64,000 nt of DNA. Source: Paraferrimonas sedimenticola (lineage in GTDB: Bacteria; Pseudomonadota; Gammaproteobacteria; Enterobacterales; Shewanellaceae). The notes under the pieces are model-generated. The model saw only the letters and a list, made by a program, of their open reading frames with translations. It was not told the DNA's origin and searched no databases. Shown in pieces: positions 45,062 to 54,737 of the stretch (positions within the stretch are counted from its first letter, which is position 1; each line of letters starts with the position of its first letter). The DNA is taken from positions 1-64,000 of the forward strand of contig NZ_NRIR01000010.1 of assembly GCF_002282855.1 (NCBI RefSeq), read 5' to 3'. The translations under genes were made by a program, and so were the position numbers.

Positions 45062-45317
45062 CTAGAGGAGTGACCAACAAGCAAGCGAAGCCCCAGTTTG
45101 ACCAGAAACTTCCAAAAAATCCATAGGTTTACAGCATGCTTTGAAGTGTATATTGAAATTCGCACAGGAGGAAACAGGCAAGGGCGGTCGAGTTTGAACT
45201 AACTCGCAAATCTGTGGCCTTAAACCAAGTATATTCTCCAACAAATTCAAATTGACTGAACTATGTAGTGCGCTGCCAAGTAATGACTTTTGCACGCACT
45301 TTCTGATAGAGGTATCG

Positions 45318-46466
45318 ATGAAGTTTTCCTACGCAAATACAACTCAAATTCTGTTCGGACAAGGCCAAATAGGCGCGATAACCAAGCTGATAGAACGCAC
45401 CAGCAAAGTATTAGTGTTATACGGTGGTGGCTCCATTAAGCGAAATGGCGTCTACCTACAAGTTGCTGAGGCATTATCGGATTACCACTGGCTAGAATTT
45501 TCAGGGATTGAAGCCAATCCCACTGTTGAAACCCTAGACAAAGCAGTAGCGCTTTGTAAAACCGAGAAAGTGGATTTGATTCTTGCTGTTGGTGGTGGCT
45601 CGGTGATTGATGGCGCCAAGTATGTGGCAGCCGCAGCGCATTATGACGGGGAAGGTTGGGACATACTCATCGGCAAACACAAGCCGCAAAGCGCCATTCC
45701 TCTGGGTGCGGTGCTGACTTTGCCGGCTACCGGCTCGGAATCAAACGCTAACTCAGTAATTACAAAGGCAGCTACCCACCAGAAAATGGCGTTTGCAGCG
45801 CCTTGCGTATTACCAAGGTTTGCTGTGATGGACCCAGATGTCATGAAAACTCTGCCCGAAAAACAGCTAGTAAACGGTATCGTCGATGCTTGGGTACACG
45901 TGTGCGAACAATACATTACCAAAGCTTCTGGCGCTTTAGTTCAAGACGGATATGCCGAGACATTGTTGCGCTCTTTGAAGACCTTAGGGGAAACCTTTGA
46001 AGACCGAGACAATGACTTATGGCGCGCGAATCTAATGTGGACAGCCAATCAAGCCTTGAATGGTTTGATTGCAGTTGGAGTCGAGCAGGATTGGTCAACG
46101 CACATGATTGGCCACGAACTAACTGCGATTTGGGGCGTTGACCACGCTCGTTCACTAGCCATTGTTCAACCTTGGCTACTGAGAAATCAGATTGAGTTTA
46201 AGCGCGCAAAACTCGAACAGATGGGCAGAAACGTTTTTGGCCTGACTGACTCGGAAGATTTGGCAGAGCGCACCATTGATAAGATTGAAGCCTTTTATCA
46301 CAGCTTGAATGTCAGCACGCAGTTAACTGAGCATCAGGATGGTAAGTCTGCAGCAGTTGATGCGGTCATCGAACGACTGGAACACCATGGATTTACCGCG
46401 CTATCGGAAAACCAAAGCATTACGCCGGTGGAGGCTCGCCAGATTTTAGAGAAAGCCATCGCTTAG
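45318..46466 (+). CDS. yqhD: Iron-containing alcohol dehydrogenase, YqhD-like
   Basis: 382 residues from the ATG at 45318 (AGAGG upstream). Typical start FSYANTTQILFGQGQI, nucleotide motif AVGGGSVIDGAKY, and metal-ligand regions GIVDAWVHVCEQY and THMIGHELTAIWGVDHA. YqhD-type enzymes are NADPH-dependent broad aldehyde reductases that clear reactive aldehydes. Upstream sequence shows no obvious operator. Confidence 0.87.
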   Translation: MKFSYANTTQILFGQGQIGAITKLIERTSKVLVLYGGGSIKRNGVYLQVAEALSDYHWLEFSGIEANPTVETLDKAVALCKTEKVDLILAVGGGSVIDGAKYVAAAAHYDGEGWDILIGKHKPQSAIPLGAVLTLPATGSESNANSVITKAATHQKMAFAAPCVLPRFAVMDPDVMKTLPEKQLVNGIVDAWVHVCEQYITKASGALVQDGYAETLLRSLKTLGETFEDRDNDLWRANLMWTANQALNGLIAVGVEQDWSTHMIGHELTAIWGVDHARSLAIVQPWLLRNQIEFKRAKLEQMGRNVFGLTDSEDLAERTIDKIEAFYHSLNVSTQLTEHQDGKSAAVDAVIERLEHHGFTALSENQSITPVEARQILEKAIA

Positions 46467-47131
46467 TAATGACGCAAAGGCGGTACCTAATTCTGTAAAA
46501 GTTTAGGTATCGCTTTGTGGCAGCGACTTAGTGGCAGGTGAATCGAACACCGGTGGTGTGTGACTTGGTTACAACTGAAAGACACGCAAGGTGGATATAG
46601 CGAAAAGGAGGGCTGCAGATGTAAGCACCAGGCGTACTCTCTATTACTAACGTAGATTTTCAATTTAACATAATATACATTGTGCGCACATATAGTTGTG
46701 GGCATCTTTCTATAAACCAATCGTCTGGTTTTCTCGACCAATCAGTCACTCTAACTGGGTTTACACCAGGCAAACTCCTGCATTGTCCTGTCTTTGGCTA
46801 TTTCTGAATAATGAATGCGCGTCGCTACGTGAAATCTGAGTGCGTTTTGGCAGTAACCACCTCCAGAATTTAAGCTCGTCAACCTTCGAGATATTTGTGA
46901 GCTATGCGCTACTAAACCCAATGCGCAACATCGCACATCTTGATGAGATTCCCCAGAGACTGCCACATTCACCAAAGCCTTAAGCAAATCCATATTCGGA
47001 GGACATGATCCTGCAAAGGCGATTTAGTGCCTATGAGTTGGCCACGTAGACTTCCTGCATCCAAGCAACTCGTGACCCCAACTAGCCATAGTGAATATCG
47101 CTAATTGGAGGCAAACATAAGGTACTAAGTA
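46467..47131. other. 665-bp stretch without supported gene
   Basis: Two short minus-strand frames (84 and 80 codons) are open here but lack recognisable features, and the first has no good ribosome-binding site. A tRNA T-arm-like string occurs at 46533-46553 in reverse, without the rest of a tRNA. It may be decayed DNA. Confidence 0.5.
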
Positions 47132-48403
47132 ATGAGTAAACATCAAAAAACCACTAGTGAACTTCAGCTAGAAAGAACTCCATTGGCCGAATTTAAAACT
47201 GGCTTTAGCAACGACCAAGTAGCGAATTATCGAGCTAACTACAATTTGCCGACCTTGCTTGCCGGTGGTGATGAGTCAGTATGGTTTTCGATGAGAGCAT
47301 CTGAGGTATTAGATACCGCAGTGTTGCCACGTCGCGCACCTTACATGCCACTAGCCGAGTCTATCAACCCTAATATTGGACAAATCAAGGCCCAAACCAA
47401 GAACTTTGGAAATATCAGCCTAGATGATTTTCTCGCCAAACCTGAAAGCTATGCCGCAGGCTTTATTGTGGTGCATAAAGGCGATGTGGTCTTTGAGAAG
47501 TATCCGGGAATGAATCCAACTGACAACCATATTTGGATGTCTACCGCCAAGCCTTGGACAAGCCTTGCTGTCGATATCTTGATTGACGAAGGCAAAATAA
47601 ATACTCAAAAAACCGTCAAAGATTACATTCCTGACTTTGCGAACACAGAGTGGGCAGACGTCAAAATCATCGATGTTCTTGATATGACCCCAGGTATGAA
47701 CTCAGAAGAGAATGATGAGACTAGAGCGGACCCAGATTCCATTGCTATTCGCTCTTTCTTAGCGGAATTTAACATGCCTTATCAGGGACAGCATGAAACT
47801 CTACCTGATGTGCTAAAAGATGCGAGGTCAATGCGCCCTGCTGGGACAAAATTTGAATACGGTTCGCCAACCACACAAATGTTAGTTCTGTTGGTCGAGT
47901 CGGTTTCCAATCAACCCTTTTCCGAGTTTATCGATCAGCATGTTTGGTCAAAAGTGGGAGCTGAAGGCCCATTGATGTTCCATCTATCACCTGGCGGTGT
48001 TGCGATAGCGCATGGCGTTATATCCAGTCAACTTCGCGATTTAGCTCGTTTTGGCATGCTCTATACACCGAGTTGGAAAAAAACGGCGACAGCACAAGTT
48101 GTGAGTGATGAAGTTGTCGAACGAATTCGCAGTGGCGTGCGCAGCAAACAATTCTACTTAGATGGCTATGATGGCGCGACTTTTGTGAGCCGTTTAAACG
48201 ATGACTCAATGATCAGTAACAGTCGCCAATGGGATGCGGTGTGGCCTGATGGTGACTTTTGGAAATCCGGTATTCAGACACAAGGCTTGTACGTATCACC
48301 AGACAAGGATCTTGTGATTGCGTTCTATTCGACTAATGTGCCTGATGATTCGTTGCATCGCTTCCTAAGACCTATCGCTACCTCTGAGACATTCAGTCAG
48401 TAA
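47132..48403 (+). CDS. Serine hydrolase of the beta-lactamase/class C family
   Basis: 423 residues, no signal peptide. Catalytic S137-x-x-K140 in WMSTAKPW, a Tyr motif in FEYGSP, and a helical block DFANTEWADVKIIDVLDMTPGMNSEE typical of EstB/beta-lactamase-like cytoplasmic hydrolases. Could be an esterase, amidase or D-peptide hydrolase. It lies 147 bp before an AspT-type antiporter, so hydrolysis of an imported amide is an option. Confidence 0.8.
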   Translation: MSKHQKTTSELQLERTPLAEFKTGFSNDQVANYRANYNLPTLLAGGDESVWFSMRASEVLDTAVLPRRAPYMPLAESINPNIGQIKAQTKNFGNISLDDFLAKPESYAAGFIVVHKGDVVFEKYPGMNPTDNHIWMSTAKPWTSLAVDILIDEGKINTQKTVKDYIPDFANTEWADVKIIDVLDMTPGMNSEENDETRADPDSIAIRSFLAEFNMPYQGQHETLPDVLKDARSMRPAGTKFEYGSPTTQMLVLLVESVSNQPFSEFIDQHVWSKVGAEGPLMFHLSPGGVAIAHGVISSQLRDLARFGMLYTPSWKKTATAQVVSDEVVERIRSGVRSKQFYLDGYDGATFVSRLNDDSMISNSRQWDAVWPDGDFWKSGIQTQGLYVSPDKDLVIAFYSTNVPDDSLHRFLRPIATSETFSQ

Positions 48404-48423
48404 GCATTCTCCTAGAAAAATTC

Positions 48424-48460
48424 CTAGCCACTCTCAATTGCGAGTCTGTGGCTGGGTTTT
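48424..48460 (+). terminator. Hairpin after the serine hydrolase gene
   Basis: CTAGCCAC...GTGGCTGG stem with inner ACTC/GAGT pair and TTTT; fairly weak T tail. Confidence 0.6.
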
Positions 48461-48550
48461 AAGTAAGTTGGCGGCGTCAACGCCACAAACATACACAAAA
48501 CAACATGCCATCAAAGTGTGCTCGAACACTATTTAGATAGGAATTATGAA

Positions 48551-50242
48551 ATGAATTTCATCATAGAATATATGCAGACTAATGTAGTGTTAGTCCTGTT
48601 CTTGGTGCTCGGTCTCGGGCACCTCCTCGGTAAAGTAAAAATCGGTTCTTTAGAACTTGGGTCAACCACAGGCATATTAGCTGTCGGGCTGGTTGTCGGT
48701 CTGATTCATATCGACGTGCCTCCCATTGTTAAAGGGCTTTCCTTCACCCTTTACTTGTTTTCCTTAGGAGTGATGATGGGGCCTGCTTTCATTCATCTAC
48801 TCTTCAGTCGTCAGGCCTTCAAATACTTGGCTGTATCGCTGTTTGCCGGTGTTGCAATGGCGGTGAGCTTGTATTTTGTAGCGGTTGTGTTTGACCTCAA
48901 CAGTGCCACCGTAGGCGGCGTTGCAGCTGGCGCCATGACGACGTCGGCAATCCTTGCTGCCGCTCAGGACGCATTGTCGAATGGCTCGATCCCACTGTCT
49001 GAAGGCATGTCTGTATCGGATGCTGGTGCCATGCTTGGAGGTGCATATGCCCTCACCTATTTGTTCGGTACTTTTGGCCTGATCATCATCTTAAAGCTTC
49101 TGCCAAAAATCGTTGGAAAAGACATCGCTGTTGAAGCTGCAAAGCTCGACACTTCTGACTCTTCCACTATTTTGGATACAACCCGCGCGCACGCTTCTTT
49201 GCGAGCATGGAAAATCACAGCACCCGATTTCATCGGCAAATCCATTAAGGATCTTGAAGACGCAGCTGAACATTCGCGTGATGAAGAAGGTGTACCAACA
49301 CTAGTCGAGAAAGTGATTCGAAATGGCGACACCTTAGCTCTAAATGCCAATTTAGTACTGCAAAAAGGCGACATCATTTGTATTTGGGCGACACCTAGTA
49401 TTTTGGTAAAAGGAAACCGCCTACTTGGCGAAGAAGTCACAGACAACAAACTACTTGATATTCAAACTGAGTCAGCCGAACTGGTACTGACCAATAAAGC
49501 ACTGGTTGGAAAGTCACTCCGAGAATTGGTCACAAAAGCAGGCAGAGGTGTAACGGTCGAGCGCATGGTCAGAACTGGTAACGATTTACCGGTGCGAGGC
49601 GATACAACTCTGGTAGCAGGCGATGTTTTGTTTGTCTCTGGCCCGCAAAGCCATGTTGCTGAGTTTTCAAAGTCACTGGGGTACAAAGTGAAAGATCAAC
49701 TATCGACCGACTTTGTCTCATTCGGACTATTTGTTGCCGCCTTTGGTGTCATAGGCACCATTAGCATTAACCTTGCAGGCATCAATTTGGCCATTCTAGG
49801 CGGCGCGTCGATGGGGGCGATGATCGGTGGTGCAGTACTGGGCTGGTTGCGTTCTAGAAGTCCTATGTTTGGCTCTGTCGCAGCACCCGCAACAGACGCT
49901 ATATCAACACTCTGTCTAGGGATCTTCATAGCAGCAGTTGCATTGGGCGCGGGCGGCTCTCTACTTGAACTGATTCAAAGTCAAGGACCTGTCTTGATCA
50001 TTGCAGGCATGATAGTGACTACATTCTGCGCAATAGCGATTTTCCTGTTCGGCCACTTTGTACTTCAACTTAACGTCGCTCTTAACGTGGGTGCTACCTA
50101 CGGCGCGATGACAGGGACCGCTATCAACGAATTTGTCAAAGATGCCAAAAGCAGTGCGCCTGCGGTCGCATTTGCCCTACCTGGAGCATTGTGTAATGTG
50201 GTGTTTATAGCGGTTGCATTGGTCGTAATGGCAATCGTTTAA
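48551..50242 (+). CDS. AspT/YidE-type (AAEx family) antiporter
   Basis: 563 residues from the ATG at 48551 (AGGA upstream); the length matches AspT. Two groups of membrane helices flank a central cytoplasmic part with two TrkA-C domains (about residues 195-285 and 290-370). GSTTGILAVGLVVG and GATYGAMTGTAI are typical. AspT exchanges aspartate for alanine; here the substrate is unknown. Follows the serine hydrolase on the same strand. Confidence 0.85.
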   Translation: MNFIIEYMQTNVVLVLFLVLGLGHLLGKVKIGSLELGSTTGILAVGLVVGLIHIDVPPIVKGLSFTLYLFSLGVMMGPAFIHLLFSRQAFKYLAVSLFAGVAMAVSLYFVAVVFDLNSATVGGVAAGAMTTSAILAAAQDALSNGSIPLSEGMSVSDAGAMLGGAYALTYLFGTFGLIIILKLLPKIVGKDIAVEAAKLDTSDSSTILDTTRAHASLRAWKITAPDFIGKSIKDLEDAAEHSRDEEGVPTLVEKVIRNGDTLALNANLVLQKGDIICIWATPSILVKGNRLLGEEVTDNKLLDIQTESAELVLTNKALVGKSLRELVTKAGRGVTVERMVRTGNDLPVRGDTTLVAGDVLFVSGPQSHVAEFSKSLGYKVKDQLSTDFVSFGLFVAAFGVIGTISINLAGINLAILGGASMGAMIGGAVLGWLRSRSPMFGSVAAPATDAISTLCLGIFIAAVALGAGGSLLELIQSQGPVLIIAGMIVTTFCAIAIFLFGHFVLQLNVALNVGATYGAMTGTAINEFVKDAKSSAPAVAFALPGALCNVVFIAVALVVMAIV

Positions 50243-50261
50243 GAAGCCATTAAGCAAGACA

Positions 50262-50296
50262 CTATCGAGTGACGATTAGAAAACGTCACTCGATAG
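50262..50296. terminator. 13-bp perfect inverted repeat between convergent genes
   Basis: CTATCGAGTGACG / CGTCACTCGATAG with a 9-nt loop, between the antiporter stop and the convergent small gene. Short A/T flanks on both sides. Confidence 0.7.
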
Positions 50297-50303
50297 AAAA
50301 TGA

Positions 50304-50702
50304 CTAGGAAGATTGTTCAAACACTAGAGTATTGGATTGCAAATCGTTACCGGTAAACTTCATGCCCAAAAACAAAATCAATTTGTTGTCTTTAACTTCC
50401 ATTTCAAGTGCAGACACAACCTCGCCGTCTTTCAATATCACGCCTTCGAGATTACCGTCATCGTTGAAACTCAAACTGGTTTCATCACCACCGTTGGTAT
50501 CGTCGGGTCTAAAGATCCCATCGGCGTATTGCTCAAACAAAAACTGTCGCTCCGTTCCTGAGCTATCTACGTAGGTCAAGGTAATGATCAGCTCATCATC
50601 ATCGAGCTTGTTAACTAGCTTTGCGCTAGTCAGCGGCTCACCGACCTCGTAAGTGCATTCATCATTTATCAGCGTCCAACTTCCCAAAAATGTATCTAGC
50701 AT
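50304..50702 (-). CDS. Small lipocalin-like cytoplasmic protein, unknown
   Basis: 132 residues, no signal. Starts FLGSWTLINDECTY, and a series of beta strands (LIITLTYVDSSG, QFLFEQYADGIF, LEMEVKDNKLILFLG) follows, a layout typical of small lipocalin-like or beta-barrel domains. Acidic. No family recognised. Confidence 0.62.
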   Translation of the reverse strand: MLDTFLGSWTLINDECTYEVGEPLTSAKLVNKLDDDELIITLTYVDSSGTERQFLFEQYADGIFRPDDTNGGDETSLSFNDDGNLEGVILKDGEVVSALEMEVKDNKLILFLGMKFTGNDLQSNTLVFEQSS

Positions 50703-50981
50703 GTATGCAGCTCCAAAACTTAAGCAATTGCTAACAGTATGAGTTTGAATACTAAATGCTAGATTGTCTAGATCATTAGCTGAACAGCCCAGGTAGTCGC
50801 GGAATTTTTATACGAGATGTCGCTGAATCAATCTACCGTCCAGTAAAACTAACAAAATCCTCATAAAATCATCCGTATAACCCTGAGTATCAATTTAAGT
50901 TATAGAGGTCTAATTCACGCTCAATATTAGCTGTCCGTAAAATACACGCCATCCCAAACAGATTGTTTATGAGGTTCGGCC

Positions 50982-51311
50982 ATGAGTACTAGCGAAGCAG
51001 TAGTTAACCAAGAATCAGCAGTTAACCAAGAAGCGCAGCAGGAACTAACACTTAAGGATATAGCTAACACCCCTTTCAAGAAGCTTGTAATGGCCTTGTG
51101 TATTCTGGGCTGCGTAGCTCCGTTGTGGGGTCCTCTAGTCGGTGTTGCCATGGCAGCAATGGGCTTTAGCGCGGCGATGAGCGCAAGTGTTGCCACTGCC
51201 TGTGTTGTTGGTGGTGAGATCATGTTTTTCGGTGGTGTGCTTATCCTTGGAAAAAGCGTAGGCATTCTCATCAAGCAAAAGATGAAAGCAGTATTTTCCC
51301 GCAAAAAATAG
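50982..51311 (+). CDS. Small membrane protein with transporter-suffix domain
   Basis: 109 residues. Polar N-terminus, then two membrane helices (about 36-58 and 64-95) with GGEIMFFGGVLILGK and a basic tail KQKMKAVFSRKK. The block resembles the domain called transporter suffix, found at the end of some permeases or alone. Function unknown. Confidence 0.65.
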   Translation: MSTSEAVVNQESAVNQEAQQELTLKDIANTPFKKLVMALCILGCVAPLWGPLVGVAMAAMGFSAAMSASVATACVVGGEIMFFGGVLILGKSVGILIKQKMKAVFSRKK

Positions 51312-51350
51312 TGTTTTTGTTCTCTTTAAAAACCTTTACCCGTGTTTATA

Positions 51351-51377
51351 GGCCACCTAATTAGGTGGCCTTTTTTT
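51351..51377 (+). terminator. Terminator after the small membrane protein gene
   Basis: GGCCACCT / AGGTGGCC, 4-nt loop, seven T. Confidence 0.92.
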
Positions 51378-51450
51378 GTTTACTATTAGGAGCTTAAGTT
51401 TTAGTTTGACTAGAATAGATGGTGTAACTGTATCCACTGGAAGAATCTGC

Positions 51451-52326
51451 ATGTCACAAGTGAGTTTGGGTCAGATGAAAGCCTTAGTCAGTGCTGTTGA
51501 AACCGGTTCCTTTTCTGGTGCCGCACGAGTGCTGGGCAAATCCCAAGCGGCGATTAGCACCGCAATTTCCAACCTAGAGATCGACTTAAACCTAACTTTG
51601 TTTGAACGCAGTGGCCATAAACCCCAATTGACGCCGGCCGGTGAACTTATTGTGCGCGAGTGTCGCTTTATCCTGGAACGCTGCGACAACCTATCAGAAC
51701 TGGCTTCTAGCTTAAATGTTGAAACCGAAAGCAACTTGTTGATTCTGGCTAGCCAGTTGTTTCACTACCCAAGTAGCCAGCGTTTCGCTAAACAGATTGG
51801 CGATCACTTTCCACAGTTAATGATTGCCATAGAAGAGTGCGACACTGAAGCGGTTATCCAACGCATCTCTGATAAACAGGCTGAGCTCGGTTTTGTCATT
51901 ACCAACAAGGCGCTGCCCTCCTCTTTAGGACAAATGCACATAGCCACCAGTCAGTTCATTTATGTGTGCGCACCAGGTTTACCCATTGCCGACTTACCCA
52001 ATGTTACCAAAGCGGATCTAGCGCAAAGTCGCGAGTTGGTGGTATCTCGAGTAGAGCAACAGGAGTTAGAACCTAACCTGTCTACCAAGTTTTGGCAGCT
52101 AGAGTCGGCCTCCTCGCTGGTGAATTTTTTACTAAACGGCTGCGGTTGGGCAAAGGTGCCAAGAGAATTGGTGATGGAGTACGTCACTGACTACCGCTTG
52201 GTAGAGTTAAAGGTCAGCAAAGAACTAAAAGAACCCGTAGAGCTGTCGATGATCTGGCATCCTTCTTTTGAAAACGGCGCAGTACATCGTTTTATTCAGC
52301 AAGGAATATCCCAAATAGTTTCCTAG
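51451..52326 (+). CDS. LysR-family regulator at the edge of the amidinotransferase array
   Basis: 291 residues from the ATG at 51451; the in-frame extension upstream is not conserved-looking. HTH residues ~5-65 (LVSAVETGSFSGAARVLGK, AAISTAISNLEIDL). Effector domain with VITNKALPSS and WMWH-type end (SMIWHPSF). Its 3' end faces amidinotransferase A. Its own target is unclear, since the genes upstream on its left have another terminator. Confidence 0.87.
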   Translation: MSQVSLGQMKALVSAVETGSFSGAARVLGKSQAAISTAISNLEIDLNLTLFERSGHKPQLTPAGELIVRECRFILERCDNLSELASSLNVETESNLLILASQLFHYPSSQRFAKQIGDHFPQLMIAIEECDTEAVIQRISDKQAELGFVITNKALPSSLGQMHIATSQFIYVCAPGLPIADLPNVTKADLAQSRELVVSRVEQQELEPNLSTKFWQLESASSLVNFLLNGCGWAKVPRELVMEYVTDYRLVELKVSKELKEPVELSMIWHPSFENGAVHRFIQQGISQIVS

Positions 52327-52354
52327 CTGCCCTACTTTCTGTTGCGCAAACAAA

Positions 52355-52374
52355 AAGGGCCCGTATGGGCCCTT
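52355..52374. terminator. Bidirectional terminator
   Basis: AAGGGCCC / GGGCCCTT with a 4-nt loop; T runs on the minus side. Lies between LysR and amidinotransferase A. Confidence 0.8.
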
Positions 52375-52393
52375 AATCTTTCGAAATACGATA

Positions 52394-53581
52394 TTAGTCG
52401 TTTTCGCGCCAGATGTTCGAATCTGAACAATCGATACCACTGTTAAAGGTGGTCCAGCAAGTCTGGTAGTCGATTGGAATTGGCTCGTAGCCTTTGCTTT
52501 CCAACAACTTCATGGTCTGAGTACAAGAGCTGTCGATAAAGATGCGACCATCACCCAAGGTGGTAGCATTACAGGCACCGTTTTTCACGTCTTCAACAGC
52601 AATTGGCAGAATTTCCCAGTCTTTTAGTACTAAAGGCAACTCGCCCCACTGACCAAACTTTCCGTCGTCAGGCAGACCCACAACGCCTTCGACCAGGTTC
52701 ATCATTACGCAGTCTTCGTGGTAACCCAGATTTGAGTCAAACCACCAAGTTTCTTGCTTGTAGCCTAAACGGTCAAGTAGACGCATGAACAAGTCACGAC
52801 CGCGCGGCCAGCCGGCTGGTGTGTGTTCACCAGTGGCTTGAGCCGCAGCGATTTGTGAACGGTCGGCTACACCATAGCCCCACAAAATGGTCTTGTTAGG
52901 CATTAGACGCCAGTCGGCCAAGTCCAGTCCACCGAAACCTGGGCCAACGATGGTTGGGTTAGGTTCGTGCGACAAGAATGGAATAATCGCTGCTTCTGGA
53001 TCTTCTTCAATCAAGGCGATAGTGGCTGCGCGTGAAGAGGCTTCACAACCTTTTACTGGACCACAATCTTCGGCAACCAAAATGCCGTTGTGGGCGCCGC
53101 GCCACTTCGCACCAGCGTATATAGACAACAAGCGCGGGCCGTTCCAAGCACCGTTGTAGTTCAACGCTTCTTCTGGATACCAACCCAGCTTGTTTTTGAT
53201 GATGGTAACGCCCGCGGCTTCGTACTTTTCGTCACGGCCGGCAATCTCTTCGCAGATTTTGTCGAAACGCTCAGGGTCAATATCGCGCATAGCTTTGCCG
53301 CCATTCTCTTTCCAGTTCATGTACATTTCTTCACTGGCGTTATCGCGAATCAAACCTTCCATTTCTGGAGTCAGCTCTGGGATCTCAACCGCAAACGGGT
53401 CGCCAACCATGGCGGCGCGAAGCTTAGCACTGGCGTGTTCTTCGTGGACCTTGATGCCCTTTCCGCGGATCTGGTCTTCCCAAGATTTGTTAAACACCTG
53501 CCACTGCTCGGTTTTGTCAGTAGGCTTTGGCATTGGGTTTTTAATCAAATCAACACAGCTTGGATTGGCTTGGTGAGTCAT
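52394..53581 (-). CDS. Amidinotransferase-fold enzyme A (AGAT-like)
   Basis: 395 residues. Guanidino-modifying enzyme fold: His-x-Asp block WFDSNLGYHEDCVMM, the strand GDGRIFIDSSC and nucleophile Cys385 in FNSGIDCSD near the C-terminus, the same order as glycine amidinotransferase (His303, Cys407). LDLADW may supply the first Asp as in AGAT's FDAADF. Expected reaction: transfer of an amidino group, usually from arginine, to an amine; hydrolysis cannot be excluded. It is the most diverged of the three paralogs. Divergent from the LysR at 53792 with a 210-bp control region. Confidence 0.72.
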   Translation of the reverse strand: MTHQANPSCVDLIKNPMPKPTDKTEQWQVFNKSWEDQIRGKGIKVHEEHASAKLRAAMVGDPFAVEIPELTPEMEGLIRDNASEEMYMNWKENGGKAMRDIDPERFDKICEEIAGRDEKYEAAGVTIIKNKLGWYPEEALNYNGAWNGPRLLSIYAGAKWRGAHNGILVAEDCGPVKGCEASSRAATIALIEEDPEAAIIPFLSHEPNPTIVGPGFGGLDLADWRLMPNKTILWGYGVADRSQIAAAQATGEHTPAGWPRGRDLFMRLLDRLGYKQETWWFDSNLGYHEDCVMMNLVEGVVGLPDDGKFGQWGELPLVLKDWEILPIAVEDVKNGACNATTLGDGRIFIDSSCTQTMKLLESKGYEPIPIDYQTCWTTFNSGIDCSDSNIWREND

Positions 53582-53683
53582 ATTAGTTACCTCAAATTAG
53601 TCAGTTAACGACGAGCCGGTCGTCCTGTCCGAACTAGATGCTGCGTAGATTACAGATAGCTAATTAATGCCGCGAGTAAGCTT

Positions 53684-53782
53684 CTTCCCAAAAAACAGGA
53701 ATCAAAAGCGTATTTAAGCTAAATTGCATATTAAGCGCCCTGCTTCCCAAATTAGGATAAGTTCCTTCCCAACGACTAGGAG
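53684..53782. promoter_or_regulatory. Three CTTCCCAA...AGGA sites in the A/LysR control region
   Basis: CTTCCCAA begins at 53684, 53743 and 53765. Each is followed by AGGA after 5, 3 and 5 bases; copies 1 and 3 give TTCC-N9-GGA dyads with T-N11-A, as in LysR boxes. The third covers the LysR ribosome-binding site, suggesting autorepression. Confidence 0.6.
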
Positions 53783-53791
53783 TCAACAGCC

Positions 53792-54670
53792 ATGCTCTCA
53801 CTGGATAAGCTGCAAATGTTCAAGGTCGCTGCTGATAAAGGCAGTTTTAGTGCAGCCGCAAAAGCCATGAATAAAGGGGTTAATACCATTAGTGCAGCGA
53901 TTATGGTTTTGGAGGAACAACTAGGGCTGCAACTTTTTGACCGAAGTGGTCGCCGCCCGGTGCTTACCGGCGATGGGCAACGTTTGTACTCTCGCGCCCA
54001 GGTGTTGTTTCACGAAGTGCAACGCATTGAACACATGGCACAGGACTCGATTCAAGAAGTCGAAAGCCAAGTTAAAATTGGTGTGGGAGAGCTCATGCAT
54101 GCTGGGCGCATCGAACGCGCCATTGAGAAGGTTATGCCTCAATACCCAGACACTAGGGTGCTCATCATTCGCGACGACCCCAGTCGTTTACTCGATGAGT
54201 TGGCCAATCGCTCCATAGACATCGCACTCATGGCCAATTTTGACAATTTGGATGAGCGCTTTGCCTTCACTGGAGCAGGCCCCCAACAATTGAGCCTAGT
54301 TTGTGCGCCAGACTATCATTTGGCGGATATGGAATTGGTAGACGCCAAGGCCTTGTTTAAAGACCGTCAAATCGCCTGTAGCGGCATGATCCACCATCCC
54401 CTGCTCTCTCGAAAACTGCTATTCTCTCCCGATGTTTGGGAAACCAGCAGCATGGACGACATGCTGAGATTTGTTGAACAAGGGTTTGGATGGGCTATTG
54501 TGGCATCCGACCTCGCCCAAGAAAAGGTGCAAGCCGGCAGTGTTATTCAGTTCAACTGCACATTGCTTAGTGCCGGCTTGCAAATAGATACGGATCTAGT
54601 CTCGTTAGCCAATCATCCACTAGGGCCTGTGACTGAGCTTATTAAAAACTCTATTTTGAGTCAGAACTAA
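53792..54670 (+). CDS. LysR-family regulator of amidinotransferase A
   Basis: 292 residues; ATG at 53792, AGGAG 10 nt upstream. HTH residues ~4-63 (MFKVAADKGSFSAAAKAMNKG, NTISAAIMVLEEQL). Effector domain with VKIGVGELMH and DIALMANFDN. Divergent from amidinotransferase A across three repeated sites, so that gene is the likely target; convergent with amidinotransferase B. Confidence 0.88.
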   Translation: MLSLDKLQMFKVAADKGSFSAAAKAMNKGVNTISAAIMVLEEQLGLQLFDRSGRRPVLTGDGQRLYSRAQVLFHEVQRIEHMAQDSIQEVESQVKIGVGELMHAGRIERAIEKVMPQYPDTRVLIIRDDPSRLLDELANRSIDIALMANFDNLDERFAFTGAGPQQLSLVCAPDYHLADMELVDAKALFKDRQIACSGMIHHPLLSRKLLFSPDVWETSSMDDMLRFVEQGFGWAIVASDLAQEKVQAGSVIQFNCTLLSAGLQIDTDLVSLANHPLGPVTELIKNSILSQN

Positions 54671-54704
54671 AAAAGCTCCCAGACCTAAGTCTGAGAGCTT
54701 TTTA
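54671..54704. terminator. Terminator between LysR and amidinotransferase B
   Basis: AAAAGCTCCCAGAC / GTCTGAGAGCTTTT, one mismatch, 4-nt loop, T tail. Confidence 0.88.
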
Positions 54705-54737
54705 TTAATGACAGCGCTGCTTTTCTACCAAAAGAGC

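Noticed and set aside
46533-46553. tRNA T-arm-like string in reverse (GGTGTTCGATTCACC)
   Set aside because: No acceptor stem, anticodon arm or CCA in the right place; at most a tRNA fragment, possibly chance.
46487-46993. Two short minus-strand frames in the 46.5-47.1 kb gap
   Set aside because: Composition is unlike a normal protein, there are no domains, and start signals are weak. The region is better called empty or decayed.
50927-51304. 125-codon minus-strand frame opposite the small membrane protein
   Set aside because: The plus-strand protein has normal helices and a good start; the antisense frame is a shadow.
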